Assembly (NCBI GenBank): GCA_017483185.1
Contig: JAFULM010000049.1
Location: 1 to 64,000 of the forward strand
Source: Prevotella sp.
GTDB lineage: Bacteria; Bacteroidota; Bacteroidia; Bacteroidales; Bacteroidaceae
Reading direction: 5' to 3'
Length of the DNA: 64,000 nt
In this document: piece after piece, positions 33,920 to 43,006 of the stretch
Layout of the letters: each line of letters begins with the position of its first letter
How positions within the stretch are numbered: the first letter of the stretch is position 1
Translations under genes and position numbers: made by a program
Notes under the pieces: model-generated
Told to the model about the DNA's origin: nothing
What the model saw: the letters and a program-made list of their open reading frames with translations, nothing else
The model's database searches: none

Positions 33920-34474
33920 TCACTTCCCGAGCAGTTCCTCTATCTGTTTCTCGATATTCTCGATTTTCTCAGTCGGTTCGAAGCGTGCCACGACCATTCC
34001 GAACTTGTTGGTCAGGAACTTTGTGAAGTTCCATTTGATGTCCGGCTTCTGCTTGTAGTCCGGATCCTCCTTTGACAGCATGTCGTCGAGCACCGGCGCA
34101 ATCGGATGGCTCATGTCCCAACCGGCAAATCCCTTCTGCTCCTTGAGGAACTTGTAGAGCGGGTCGGCGTCGTCACCGTTGACCTTGAGCTTCTTGAAAC
34201 GTGGAAATTCCGTGCCGTAGTTCAGTTTGCAGAAGCTGTGGATGGAGTCGTCGGTGCCGGGAGCCTGCTGTCCGAACTGGTTGCATGGGAAGTCGAGGAT
34301 TTCAAATCCGCGGCTGTGATATTTCTGATACAGTTTCTCCAACTCTTCATATTGCGGTGTAAATCCGCATTTGATAGCGGTGTTCACGATGAGCAGGACC
34401 TCATTCGAATACTCCTTGAGTGACACATCCTTGCCTTTTCTGTCCTTGACAGAGAAATCATAAACAGTTTTCAT
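33920..34474 (-). CDS. Glutathione peroxidase family thiol peroxidase
   Basis: The 184-residue protein reduces hydroperoxides; bacterial members usually take electrons from thioredoxin. It has the peroxidatic Cys (not selenocysteine) in NTAIKCGFTPQY, the FPCNQFG motif with Gln, and Trp in GFAGWDMSH. The start MKTVYDFSVKDRKG at 34474 is chosen because a complete promoter lies upstream at 34524-34555; the open frame continues into it. The stop overlaps a GAAGTGAAGAGTGAAAAGTG stretch resembling the repeat arm at 32750. trxB follows. Confidence 0.93.
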   Translation of the reverse strand: MKTVYDFSVKDRKGKDVSLKEYSNEVLLIVNTAIKCGFTPQYEELEKLYQKYHSRGFEILDFPCNQFGQQAPGTDDSIHSFCKLNYGTEFPRFKKLKVNGDDADPLYKFLKEQKGFAGWDMSHPIAPVLDDMLSKEDPDYKQKPDIKWNFTKFLTNKFGMVVARFEPTEKIENIEKQIEELLGK

Positions 34475-34523
34475 AACTTGTTTTCTTATTGTTACGTGAT
34501 AAAAATCAAATTCGTTTGTGAGA

Positions 34524-34555
34524 CAAAAATACTCATTTTCTACCTTTCCCGCAAA
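34524..34555 (-). promoter_or_regulatory. Glutathione peroxidase promoter
   Basis: On the minus strand TTTG (34552-34555), a 20-base spacer and TATTTTTG (34524-34531) match the Bacteroidetes consensus. This supports the downstream start codon at 34474. Confidence 0.72.
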
Positions 34556-34618
34556 TCTTTGATTGTTTATTATGTTTTTTTTGATAGTCATAAAGATTTG
34601 TTGTCATATTGCCATGCA

Positions 34619-34838
34619 ACGAGGGTTTGCAGAACTCGCATGAAAGTCTTTAAGTGGGGTAATCTCAGTCCCCTCCTTACGAAGGAGGGGTTAGGGGTGG
34701 TTAGTCGTCCATTATTATCCAAAACAATGATTTTCATATAGTTATTGTTTAACCACCCCTAACCCCTCCTTCGGAAGGAGGGGACTGAGATTACCCCACT
34801 TAAAGACATCCTCAACGAGTTCTGCAACACCCTCAGGA
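34619..34838. repeat. Family C MITE-like inverted repeat, copy 2
   Basis: The core arms of 56 bases (34648-34703 and 34750-34805, one mismatch) start CTTTAAGTGGGGTAAT and end GGGGTGGTTA. Pairing continues outward through TTGCAGAACTCG to about 85 bases per arm. The 46-base centre differs from copy 1 at 13750. Confidence 0.9.
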
Positions 34839-34920
34839 GTCCTGTTGCGGGTAGGAACGGGCGTGAGGAGAATAGAGGTGGCGTCTGTCAGAAAAATTCT
34901 GAATTTAAAGCCGAAATTCA

Positions 34921-35191
34921 GAGGCACTTTCTGAAAAAATTCCACCGCGGGTCCAAATTTTCAAATCTCATGAAGGTAAAAATCAGGGCTGTTTTTTCGA
35001 TGGGAAATCGGTATTTTTTGCAAATCGCTGTCATACAGTCACTTACAAACGGGCGGCCCCCTCTGACTCCCCCAAAGGGGGAGCTTGGGCTTCCCGTAAG
35101 GGCCCCGCGGGGTTGCAACGGGGCCCTTATTGCACTGCAACGGCAGTCCCGTTGCAACCCAACGGGCACGCCGTTGTAACCCCGCGGGGCC
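34921..35191 (+). repeat. Family A composite palindrome, copy 4 (subfamily 2)
   Basis: Leader GAGGCACTTTCTGAAA (34921-34936) is followed after about 158 bases by the palindrome CCGTAAGGGCCCC (from 35094). Its arms GGCCCCGCGGGGTT (35101-35114) pair with 35178-35191. The centre has CAACG/CGTTG hairpin units as in other copies. A solo GGCCGTAAGGGCC is at 35268-35280. The leader matches copy 6, not copies 1-3. Confidence 0.8.
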
Positions 35192-35338
35192 GCTATTGCA
35201 CGAAAACGAGCGCTTTTGGGGTCAAAAAAGGCAATCAAAAACTCGCGAACTTTTGCGCATCAGAAAGGCCGTAAGGGCCAAAAAGGGTCGTTTGAAGCCG
35301 CAGGTCTCTCCCCCTTGGGGGAGCCGGAGGGGGCCGTC
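35055..35338. repeat. GGCCCCCTC-type inverted repeat around family A copy 4
   Basis: GGCCCCCTCTGACTCCCCC with AAAGGGGGAG (35055-35083) is the inverted counterpart of 35308-35338. Each arm folds on itself. Family A copy 4 lies between the arms, so one element has landed in the other. Confidence 0.75.
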
Positions 35339-35596
35339 GATAGGCTGTAAGGCCCTCCCGACCATCAAAAGCGCAAATCTTCGGGCAATTTACCGAACGT
35401 GATTTTGTAAACATATATCATACCTGAAGCTGCAGTCTCTCCACTTGGGAATCGGCTCTCAGCATACATCACATCGCTATCGCTCCAAACGTCGGACGGG
35501 CTCATAAACCGGCATGACGTCGGAAATGCTTTCATAAAGTTCTTGATATAAGTCAAAAACTATCAATATTTGATGTTTTTGGACTTAAAAATGACA

Positions 35597-35625
35597 TTGT
35601 GGAGAGACTATTCATTGTAAATTTG
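35597..35625 (+). promoter_or_regulatory. Promoter of the putative small RNA
   Basis: TTG (35597-35599), an 18-base spacer and TAAATTTG (35618-35625) fit the Bacteroidetes consensus. No ORF follows. Confidence 0.6.
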
Positions 35626-35631
35626 CATCGT

Positions 35632-35868
35632 CAAAAAGAAGTTACAAGAACAAGAAATATTTGAGAGATAAGCCCGTGAGGGGAGAAAGCATAGAAACAA
35701 AAAAATATAGGGTTTTAGGCCTTTCAAGGTGAAAAGATTTTCAGATGATAAGTCTCTGCATTGTGGCAGGACACTTTAGTTTTTTAGTTAGTAGTAATTT
35801 GGTTTGGTAGTTAGTAGTACGAAATGTTTGCGGGTCTGCATCAGTGATGATGTGGCCCGCATTTTTTT
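35632..35868 (+). ncRNA. Putative small RNA, about 235 nt
   Basis: A promoter at 35597-35625 and a terminator at 35830-35868 bracket a stretch with no usable ORF. Within it are a local hairpin (CTTTCAAGGTGAAAAG), a 12-base direct repeat TAGTTAGTAGTA at 35785 and 35808, and an AT-rich single-strand-like 5' part. This could be a stand-alone regulatory RNA. A 6S-like RNA is one possibility but no diagnostic fold was established. It converges with rpmE. Confidence 0.45.
35830..35868 (+). terminator. Terminator of the putative small RNA
   Basis: GCGGGTCTGCATCA and TGATGTGGCCCGC form a stem (one bulge) around GTGA, followed by seven T. Confidence 0.8.
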
Positions 35869-35909
35869 CATTACTGCTAAGGTGGATGGAGAGTGGGGGA
35901 GGGAGCATA

Positions 35910-35959
35910 AAAAAAGAGAAGGCGCTCCGTGCATATGCAACTACACGGTGCGCCTTCTC
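35910..35959 (-). terminator. rpmE terminator
   Basis: GAGAAGGCGCTCCGTG (35916-35931) pairs with 35944-35959 (one mismatch). On the minus strand it is followed by a T run. It lies 36 bases past the rpmE stop. Confidence 0.88.
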
Positions 35960-35995
35960 GATTGTTTCTTCTGAAGAATAATTTGAGTGTATATC

Positions 35996-36250
35996 TTATT
36001 TCTTCGAAGCCTTACCGTAGCGGCTCATGAACTTGTCGACACGACCGGCGGTGTCAACCAGCTTGCTCTTACCGGTATAGAACGGGTGAGAGGTGCTTGA
36101 GATTTCGACTTTTACCACGGGGTAAGTCTCGCCTTCAAATTCTACTGTATCATTAGCCTTGCATGTAGAACGTGTAAGGAACATATCGCCGTTGGACATA
36201 TCCTTAAATACGACGGGGCGATAGTTTTCGGGGTGAATACCTTTTTTCAT
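35996..36250 (-). CDS. rpmE2: 50S ribosomal protein L31 type B
   Basis: The 84-residue protein matches L31: [19 protein letters not shown], then [16 protein letters not shown] and [10 protein letters not shown]. It lacks the four zinc-binding cysteines of the C+ type (a single Cys is present), so it is the zinc-independent C-/type B form. A -7 element TAACTTTG lies on the minus strand at 36301-36308 and a terminator follows, so it is a single-gene unit. Confidence 0.97.
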   Translation of the reverse strand: MKKGIHPENYRPVVFKDMSNGDMFLTRSTCKANDTVEFEGETYPVVKVEISSTSHPFYTGKSKLVDTAGRVDKFMSRYGKASKK

Positions 36251-36426
36251 TTTAGTTTTAAATAAATATGTAATGTTATATATAGTTCTCTTTTGGGGTG
36301 CAAAGTTAATGGTTTTTCCTCAAACGGGCAAATATTCCGTGGCTTTTGTGCGCCTATTGTGCTGATTTTGGCCTGATTGCGGTTCTTTTTTACTGCTTTT
36401 CTGTGCTATCGGCATGTTTCCGGCCG

Positions 36427-37382
36427 TCAGAATCCCCAATAATTGTATGCGACGTTGCTTTCGACTTTGTCCTCGATGTTGTCGGGGAGATTGCAGAAGA
36501 AGTCTATGCCGGTGCGCTGTTCCAGTTCGTCGATGGTGATGACATAGTTGCTCAGCGGGTCGTTGGAGTGGTCGTTGTTGGTGTGTTCGGCCCAAAAGGC
36601 GAAAGCCGTAAACTGGTTACCGAGTTTCAGCAGCAGGGCCATGTAGAAATATTTGGGTACAATCATCTTGCCTTGTATGCGCGTCAGTATTTGACTCTCG
36701 TTGTTATGGTTCCGCCCTTGCAGACGTAGAGAGTGTCGCCGATAGTCTTTGGCGTGATGTCACGCACCTTCTGCTCCATCACGGCCCATAGTTTTGCGTT
36801 GAAAGCGTTGCGCTGCGGCTGCATGTTGGTCATGTAGAACGTCTGATAGTTGGCCTCTTTGGAATATTGCCGGTCGGCTGACGGACAGATGTGGCCGTGG
36901 TCGTAGCCGGAGCGAACGAACAGGTCTTCGCTCCAACGGTATTGCTGGGGCAGCTGCGGATCCCAAGGATATTGGCGGTCATTTGGGTGATTGCCAGGAT
37001 TGCTCATCGGGTCATAGCGTCCGACGTTGCCTTTGTATGTGTGCTCGCGGTCGTTGTTGGAATGGTAGTGGTCCACCATGAAATAGCACGACCAGCGCTG
37101 TGACTTCTTCTCCGTGTCCCATTCGACGCAATAGTTGAGCCCGTAGGTGTCGCCGGAATAGTGACTGATGACGATGCTGTTTCCGCCCTTTAGTTTCGGA
37201 AACTCTATACGTGATGCTTCGGGACAGTCGGCCGTTGGCGTGTTCTTGTTCGCTCCGCCGTCGCCAATCCAGTTTCCGCCGCCGTTTCCGCCTTGGTTGT
37301 CGTCGTCACTGCTGCACGATATGGTCGCAATGGAAATAAAAATGGAGAACAGCAGGGTGGGGATGTGCTTGATATTCATCAT
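36427..37382 (-). pseudogene. NucA-like DNA/RNA non-specific endonuclease lipoprotein, frameshifted
   Basis: The first frame (36684-37382) starts with a lipoprotein signal (lipobox ATISC) and an Asp/Gly-rich linker. It then gives the nuclease core: SGYDHGHICPSADR (catalytic His; the usual DRGH reads DHGH) and MTNMQPQRNAFN (metal-binding Asn). It stops at VCKGGTITTRVKY. The expected continuation, LTRIQGKMIVPKYFYMALL to ELEQRTGIDFFCNLPD, is read in another frame (36427-36707). A missing base near 36690 explains this. The catalytic residues precede the break, so a truncated enzyme could fold poorly. A sequencing error is possible. It lies downstream of the TonB-receptor operon beyond a terminator. 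Confidence 0.82.
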
Positions 37383-37473
37383 GAGTTTAATAGTTTCATT
37401 CGTTTCTAAAATGCAAAAATAGTCATTTTCCCCGTTCCGCCCAAATGTCTTGCCGTGTTTTAGGCGTATATGC

Positions 37474-37516
37474 AAACAAAAAGGAGGATGCCCGACGGGC
37501 ATCCTCCTTTTTGTTT
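37474..37516 (-). terminator. Strong terminator after the TonB-receptor operon
   Basis: A perfect 20-base stem (37474-37493 with 37497-37516, core GGAGGATGCCC) has a 3-base loop and T-rich ends in both directions. It separates the DUF6359 gene from the nuclease gene. Confidence 0.92.
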
Positions 37517-37529
37517 AGATTATAATCTT

Positions 37530-39344
37530 TTATTCAAAACTGAATTCTGTAATGGATTTAAATCCGCTTGTACCGAAATATCTTTCAAGACTTCCGTAGA
37601 GAGAAACCTGTTTCTTATAATTTCCGGGATTGTCTTGCAAGTTAAGGGCGTTACGAACATCACCGGAAGGTAACTGTACGGGGAGACATTTTGACAAATC
37701 CGTTTCATTTATATTATCAGCAATGAGCAGGTTTGTTTTGCTTGTGGCATTACCGTTGAATGTGGCTCCGGATGAAATGGTCATACCATCAATCCATCCC
37801 ACGATATAGCCTTTCACCCATGCCATTCCGCTGTTGTTTGCAATGGCGTAAGCTACGGTGTGAGGATTTTCTTTGGTGCCGTCGGTGTCGCCCGTCGGTT
37901 TGTCGTCACCTCCGCCGGTGCTTCCTCCATTCTTTGTCCATGAGTAGAGGTAGCTCTCTTTCTGTTGTGTCTCAGGTGTGTTGCCCATATAGTTGACAAC
38001 CTTACCGCAAACGACGACATCGTCACCGACGCTTAGAACGTCTCCTTCGGTATATGGCGTGTTGTTGAGATAGTATGAACGGTAAACATAGAACTGTGTT
38101 GAACTTGTCGTACCGTCATCAGAGATATAATATGTAGCGGTTCCATATCCGTCATTTGCATAGTTAAACGAAATCTTGGAAACTTTACCTTTCACATAGA
38201 TATCTATGTCGGAAGGAACGCCGGCTGCCAATGTGGATATGTATTTGTTAGCACCGGCGGCATTGTATGGACTTGCGGCTGTGCCGTCACCGGTCGGTTC
38301 TTCAGGTGTGGGTTCTTCGGATCCGCTACCACCCTCTTTGCCGTCGAGAACAAATTCCGTTACACTCTTTAGACCTGCGGTACCGAAATATCTTTCGAGA
38401 CTTCCGTACAATATCACTTCCTTCTTGTAGTTGCCGGGATTGTCTTTCAGGTTAAGTGCCGTGCGGACGTCACCGCTGGGCAACTGTACAGGAATACACT
38501 TTGACAAATCAGTCTCGTTTGCGTCATCAGCGATAAGCATGTTTGATGTAGAAGAAGAAGCATTGTCAAAATGTGCTCCATCTTTCAGAACCTGACCTTC
38601 AACCCATCCAACGATATATCCTTTCACCCATGCCATGCCACTATTGTTGGCAATGGCCTGAGCCACAGTGTAGGGATTTTCTTTGGAACTGTCTCCAGTA
38701 GGAGGAGTGCTGGTCTCCTCTGCGGTACCTTCTTTTATGCTGATAGACTTCACTTCCCATGTTGATGAGTATGTTTCAGTGCATGTGTGGCGCATAGCTA
38801 CGTAGACTTTTTCGCCGACATAGCTTTCCGGTATATTCATCTTCTTGGTCACAAATGTGAAACTGCTGTTCAGCCCATCCGTATTGTAAGGAAGAACCTC
38901 CCATGTCGCAGCGTTGACATCACCGTTGTAGTCTTTGCTAATAAGCACGGAGTTGTTGGCATTAATGTCTCCTTTCTCATAGTTGAGGGCATGATTGATT
39001 TCAACATAAGCCTTTTCTGAAGTAGTGAGGTCTGCTGGTTCATCGCTTACCAGCCATGTGACACCGGCTTGATTTGACTTGCTGCCGCTACCGTCGTAAT
39101 CCTTATATCCGGTGATGCAGGCGCTGCTGTAGTCTATTATCCATGATATATTGGAGTTGTTGCCTGTTTGCGTGAAGCCGTCAAGAGTCTGAGAGAAATC
39201 CTTATTGATATATGTTCCTTCCGGCAATCCACTACCATTATCTCCAGTTCCCGGTATTCCGTAGGGCTCGGGAACATCCTCACAGCTTGTGAATGTGAAT
39301 GCGGCCATTGTGATGGCGAGCATTGATAAAAATATCTTTTTCAT
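37530..39344 (-). CDS. Surface lipoprotein with two DUF6359-type domains
   Basis: The 604-residue protein has a lipoprotein signal (lipobox FTSC, Cys about 21). Residues 30-210 form a jelly-roll-like domain with WEVLPYNTDGLNSSFTFVT. Two near-identical DUF6359 domains follow (about 220-345 and 490-604), each beginning NPYTVAQAIANNSGMAWVKG or the same with HTVAYAIANN. An OB-fold-like domain with KVSKISFNYANDGYGTATYYI lies between them. YIVGW, LIAD and ERYFGT recur in both copies. It is the last gene of the receptor operon. Ligand unknown; OB-like folds suggest nucleic acid, by inference. Confidence 0.82.
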   Translation of the reverse strand: MKKIFLSMLAITMAAFTFTSCEDVPEPYGIPGTGDNGSGLPEGTYINKDFSQTLDGFTQTGNNSNISWIIDYSSACITGYKDYDGSGSKSNQAGVTWLVSDEPADLTTSEKAYVEINHALNYEKGDINANNSVLISKDYNGDVNAATWEVLPYNTDGLNSSFTFVTKKMNIPESYVGEKVYVAMRHTCTETYSSTWEVKSISIKEGTAEETSTPPTGDSSKENPYTVAQAIANNSGMAWVKGYIVGWVEGQVLKDGAHFDNASSSTSNMLIADDANETDLSKCIPVQLPSGDVRTALNLKDNPGNYKKEVILYGSLERYFGTAGLKSVTEFVLDGKEGGSGSEEPTPEEPTGDGTAASPYNAAGANKYISTLAAGVPSDIDIYVKGKVSKISFNYANDGYGTATYYISDDGTTSSTQFYVYRSYYLNNTPYTEGDVLSVGDDVVVCGKVVNYMGNTPETQQKESYLYSWTKNGGSTGGGDDKPTGDTDGTKENPHTVAYAIANNSGMAWVKGYIVGWIDGMTISSGATFNGNATSKTNLLIADNINETDLSKCLPVQLPSGDVRNALNLQDNPGNYKKQVSLYGSLERYFGTSGFKSITEFSFE

Positions 39345-39381
39345 AAATGTGTATTATTTTTGTTGTTATTGATTTGTTTCT

Positions 39382-40293
39382 TTATTCTGCAATCTCAACG
39401 TCGGTGCCTTCACGCAACAGAATCTGCCATGTGTAGCCGTAACGGTCTGGATTGTTTGCATAGACGGTGAAGATGCCGGTCAGGTTGATTTTGCCGGTCG
39501 GCATGACTTGTGCGGCGAAGTCGGCGTATGTGCTTGAACGGACTACGAAAGAAGAGTAGTTGCCGCTCATTGGCACTTTACCGTTGACGGCTATCGAACG
39601 GCTAACACCGTTGCCTGCGTCTTTCTCAGCCTCGCTGGCCCAAACCTTCACGCCGTCAGCCTCTGCCATCGTCACGCCCTTTACGGTCATGAGCTTGCCG
39701 CGGCAAGCCTTGACATATTCAACGTCCTGCATGCGTGTCACGTCGAACTCTTCGGGTGCTACTTCGTGGGTGAAGTTGGCGTCAACATACTTGAAGTGCT
39801 TCTGCCAGATGTTGCGGTTCATGCGGCTGGGGAATGTCTTTCCTGAGGAGTTCGTGTAGGCTACGCCGATCTGCGGCTGGTTGCCATAGAGTCCGATGTG
39901 GAGTCCCTTGAGGTCAACGAGGATTTCCTTGCCGACGGGCAGATAACCGTAGAGACCGCCCTGAGCGATACAGATGAGGATGGCTCCGGTCTCGTCTTTG
40001 ACGGCCACCTCATTATAAATATTGCCCTCGATGTCGTTTCCGGTGACGATGACCTTTATCTGAACGTCCTCGCGTATCATGGTTGTGTCGTTGGCCGCGG
40101 TCATCGGGTTGACATAGCGGTCGAGCAATTCCTTCACCGTGATGACGTTGGTCTCCTGAATCTCGGGATTGCCGTATGCGTTGTCCGTGTTCGGAGCGCT
40201 CCAGTCCGTGTCGAAGCCATAGTCCTCTCCGGCCATGCACCCTGTCATCAGTGCGCATACGCAGGCAATGAGGATATATTTCATCTTTTTCAT
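39382..40293 (-). CDS. DUF5689 domain lipoprotein
   Basis: The 303-residue protein has a lipoprotein signal (LMTGC, Cys about 19). From about residue 50 it follows the DUF5689 pattern, ITVKELLDRYV...REDVQIKVIVTGNDIEGNIYNEVAVKDETGAI, an OB-fold-like domain seen next to TonB receptors and nucleases. A second half with RMQDVEYVKACRGKLMTVKGV is similar in style. The gap to the receptor gene is 11 bases, so the two are one transcript. Probably surface-exposed and part of the receptor's uptake complex. Confidence 0.82.
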   Translation of the reverse strand: MKKMKYILIACVCALMTGCMAGEDYGFDTDWSAPNTDNAYGNPEIQETNVITVKELLDRYVNPMTAANDTTMIREDVQIKVIVTGNDIEGNIYNEVAVKDETGAILICIAQGGLYGYLPVGKEILVDLKGLHIGLYGNQPQIGVAYTNSSGKTFPSRMNRNIWQKHFKYVDANFTHEVAPEEFDVTRMQDVEYVKACRGKLMTVKGVTMAEADGVKVWASEAEKDAGNGVSRSIAVNGKVPMSGNYSSFVVRSSTYADFAAQVMPTGKINLTGIFTVYANNPDRYGYTWQILLREGTDVEIAE

Positions 40294-40304
40294 ATTCGTT
40301 GCGT

Positions 40305-42860
40305 TTAGAATTTATATGTAATGTTCAACATTCCGTTGGTTCCGTAGGCGTAGAACTTCATCGGATTCTTCGAGAACTTATATGTGCGCGTGTTTCCGCT
40401 CTGGGTATAGTCGCTGCGGCTCTGCTCATAACCACCGGTGACGATGTCGCGGTTGTTGAGGACGTTGGTCAGAGTGAGATTGATCGACAGCGAACCCTTC
40501 TTCAGATAGATGGACTTTCCGATTGAAGCGTCAAGCATGAAGCCGCCCTTGCCCTCAGCCTGATCGAGCACACCGTCGATGAAACTTCCGTCCTCTGGAT
40601 TGTAGACATCCTTGTAGGCGTCCTGACGGTTCTTCAGGCTCTTGCCGTAGCGGAAGCTGGGAGAATAAGACAGATAGATGCGGTCATAGTAGTTTCCGTT
40701 GAGGTCGATGAACCATCCGCCGGCGTGATAGCTCAGTCCGAGACTTAAGGCAGTGAGCGGCGTGCCGTTCTCGCGCATATCCTTCGTGTAGCAGATGTCG
40801 TCGACATATTCGGCCGACGTTGAGTTCATGTAGCGCACGTTGGTGTTGTCGGTGTATTTGGCCTCGCTGATCTGTCCGAGCAGCTTGACGCTGAATGCGG
40901 AGGTGAGCTTGATGTTCGCTCCGAGCTCGGCTCCGTAGTATTCCTTTTCTACGCCGGTGAACGATACGTATGAGAACGAGTTGATGTCGTCATAGTAGAA
41001 GTTCTGCCACTCTGTTCCGTCCTTTACGCGTGAATAGTATCCGCTGAGCGAGAGGTTCAGCCATGAGGAACGCAACTGGTAGCCCAGCTCGGCCGACATG
41101 ACCTGCTCGTTCTTCAGGTTGTTGACGAAGTCGTTGTTGATTTCAGGAGAAGCGAATGACGTCGCAGCGGTCGGAGTGCGCAGCTCATATCCGGCACCCA
41201 AGGCCACTGTGTTTCCACGTCCGAGGTTTATGTTCAAGCCAATCTTGCCTCCGCCGTCGAGGAAGCGTGCTGTGCCGCTCTTGCCGTAGGAGTTGTTCGC
41301 GGCCAAACCGTTGCGCATCTTACCGTCGCGCTGCATCGACGTGGCTCCGACACGTCCGCTGACGAAAGCGTGTATGAACTTGAAGTCGTGCTTGTATGTA
41401 GCCCATACGTTGGCCTTGTCAACAAGCAGGTTGTAGTTGTAGCCGAACTTGTCACCCTCGCGCACCTCGCCGTTGGGGTTGTTCAGGTCATACTGAACCT
41501 GCTCAGAGCCGGTGGCGTATGTTCCCAGCGCATACGTATTTATATTGTGGAATACCGATGCGCCCAGCAGGTCCTCCATCGTCTGATAGTGCATGCCCTT
41601 TGTTGTCTGCAGGGCCAGGCCCAGGTTGAGTGACGACTTCTTTGTCAGGTCCATCTTCAAGGCAGACGACAGCGTGAGCATCAGCTGGTCGTTGTTCTTT
41701 GCCTGAATATAGTACATGGCGTCCTTACCCTGAGCGGCCAGCTGCTGGTTGGAGTAGTAGAGGCGGTCCCAGTTGATCTGACGGTTGGCCTTCGATGCCG
41801 TCCAAAACTCGTATGACGACTGCCAGTCGGCCAGATTCTGGTCCGTGCGGTTCGTGGCGTCCGTCTCGTCCCACACGTCATAGAAACTTGACGGCAGGTT
41901 CTTCCAGTAGTTGGGATGCGGGTTGTCGGAGTTGCTGTAATTGAGCTTCGTGCTCTTGTAGTGGCTGTACTTTCCGGTCAGCGCCGTTGTCAGCTTCATG
42001 TAGTCGTTGATTTTCCAGTCCCATGTCAGCAAGGCCGTCGGTGCGAAATCGTTGACCACGCGCGAATTACGCTTCTTACCGTTCTGATATCCCCAATACG
42101 GGTTATAGTAGCGGTCGTTTGCCAGCCAGTAGGCTTCGTCCGTCGCAGCACCTTGCGATGCGCGTTCCGTCGGGTTGCCCCATGTGACGAGCGACAGACT
42201 GTGCTGATTGTTGAATACTTTCTCCACACCGAGGAAGTAGGACAGCGAGTTGTAGAACGTTCCTTCCACATAACCGCGGTTTGCCCATCTGTACATGACG
42301 GCAGCAGAGTAGGCCCATCCCTTTTCGCTCAGACCGGAGTTGTAAGTGTAACCGGCGCGAAGGGTGTAGTTGCGGTTGGCTCCGCTCAGGGTCACGCGGC
42401 TGCCTACGGGCTGTGAGGACGGCCGGAAGTTGTAGTTGTTTGAACCGCCCATCGCCGACATGGAGAAGTTGTTGGCTTCAAACGGCAGGGCGAACTCCAC
42501 ATTGCGCGTCTGCGGGTTCAGTCCGCCAATCATGGAGTATCGGAATTGTCCCGACTCCATGTCGTTCATCGGAGCGCCGTTGATGTAGATTTCATTGTAC
42601 TTTTGATTGAAGGCACGATACCGGAATCTGACAGGGCTGAACAGATAGCCCACCTGACTCGCGTAAAGGTTGCTGTTTGAGTTGATGATAGTCACGTTCT
42701 GTGACATGTCGTCATCCTCACCAAGCTGTGCTTCAGTGAAAGTGAAAGCCTGTTCGTCATTTTCCGTGACGTTCTGCTTCAACTGCGAGTCTGTGTTTTG
42801 TGCAAAGACTGCCTGAGAACAGCAAAAGGCTAACACTGCAAATTTCAGCTTTTTTTGCAT
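40305..42860 (-). CDS. TonB-dependent outer-membrane receptor
   Basis: The 851-residue protein has a signal peptide (ends VFAQ) and a short N-terminal extension. A plug region follows (YNEIYINGAPMNDMESGQF) and then a long beta-barrel rich in aromatic strands. It ends in the terminal phenylalanine strand GMLNITYKF, as outer-membrane barrels do. The usual carboxypeptidase-like regulatory domain of SusC proteins is missing and no SusD gene is near. It heads an operon with DUF5689 and DUF6359 lipoproteins. Likely substrate: nucleic acid fragments or nucleosides, inferred from the flanking nucleases. Confidence 0.88.
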   Translation of the reverse strand: MQKKLKFAVLAFCCSQAVFAQNTDSQLKQNVTENDEQAFTFTEAQLGEDDDMSQNVTIINSNSNLYASQVGYLFSPVRFRYRAFNQKYNEIYINGAPMNDMESGQFRYSMIGGLNPQTRNVEFALPFEANNFSMSAMGGSNNYNFRPSSQPVGSRVTLSGANRNYTLRAGYTYNSGLSEKGWAYSAAVMYRWANRGYVEGTFYNSLSYFLGVEKVFNNQHSLSLVTWGNPTERASQGAATDEAYWLANDRYYNPYWGYQNGKKRNSRVVNDFAPTALLTWDWKINDYMKLTTALTGKYSHYKSTKLNYSNSDNPHPNYWKNLPSSFYDVWDETDATNRTDQNLADWQSSYEFWTASKANRQINWDRLYYSNQQLAAQGKDAMYYIQAKNNDQLMLTLSSALKMDLTKKSSLNLGLALQTTKGMHYQTMEDLLGASVFHNINTYALGTYATGSEQVQYDLNNPNGEVREGDKFGYNYNLLVDKANVWATYKHDFKFIHAFVSGRVGATSMQRDGKMRNGLAANNSYGKSGTARFLDGGGKIGLNINLGRGNTVALGAGYELRTPTAATSFASPEINNDFVNNLKNEQVMSAELGYQLRSSWLNLSLSGYYSRVKDGTEWQNFYYDDINSFSYVSFTGVEKEYYGAELGANIKLTSAFSVKLLGQISEAKYTDNTNVRYMNSTSAEYVDDICYTKDMRENGTPLTALSLGLSYHAGGWFIDLNGNYYDRIYLSYSPSFRYGKSLKNRQDAYKDVYNPEDGSFIDGVLDQAEGKGGFMLDASIGKSIYLKKGSLSINLTLTNVLNNRDIVTGGYEQSRSDYTQSGNTRTYKFSKNPMKFYAYGTNGMLNITYKF

Positions 42861-43006
42861 AGTCGATTTAATTATTGTTTGTAATTACAAACGCAAAGTA
42901 ACGAAATTAATGTGACAAAAAAGAGAATTCACGTTATTTTTTTTATTAAAAATGCGCTGTTATCGTATAAAATGCCGATATTTGTGCATTAATTATTTAC
43001 AGAAGT

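Larger units (their letters stand above)
34475..35629. other. Gene-free interval packed with repeats
   Basis: These 1150 bases hold the gpx promoter, family C copy 2, family A copy 4 nested between two arms of a GGCCCCCTC...CTCCCCC repeat, and a stretch of AT-rich DNA before the small-RNA promoter. The ORFs here follow the repeats and are not supported. Confidence 0.65.

Noticed and set aside
36684..36710. Programmed -1 frameshift in the NucA-like gene
   Set aside because: No X-XXY-YYZ slippery heptamer or downstream pseudoknot is seen at the junction; a mutation or error is simpler.
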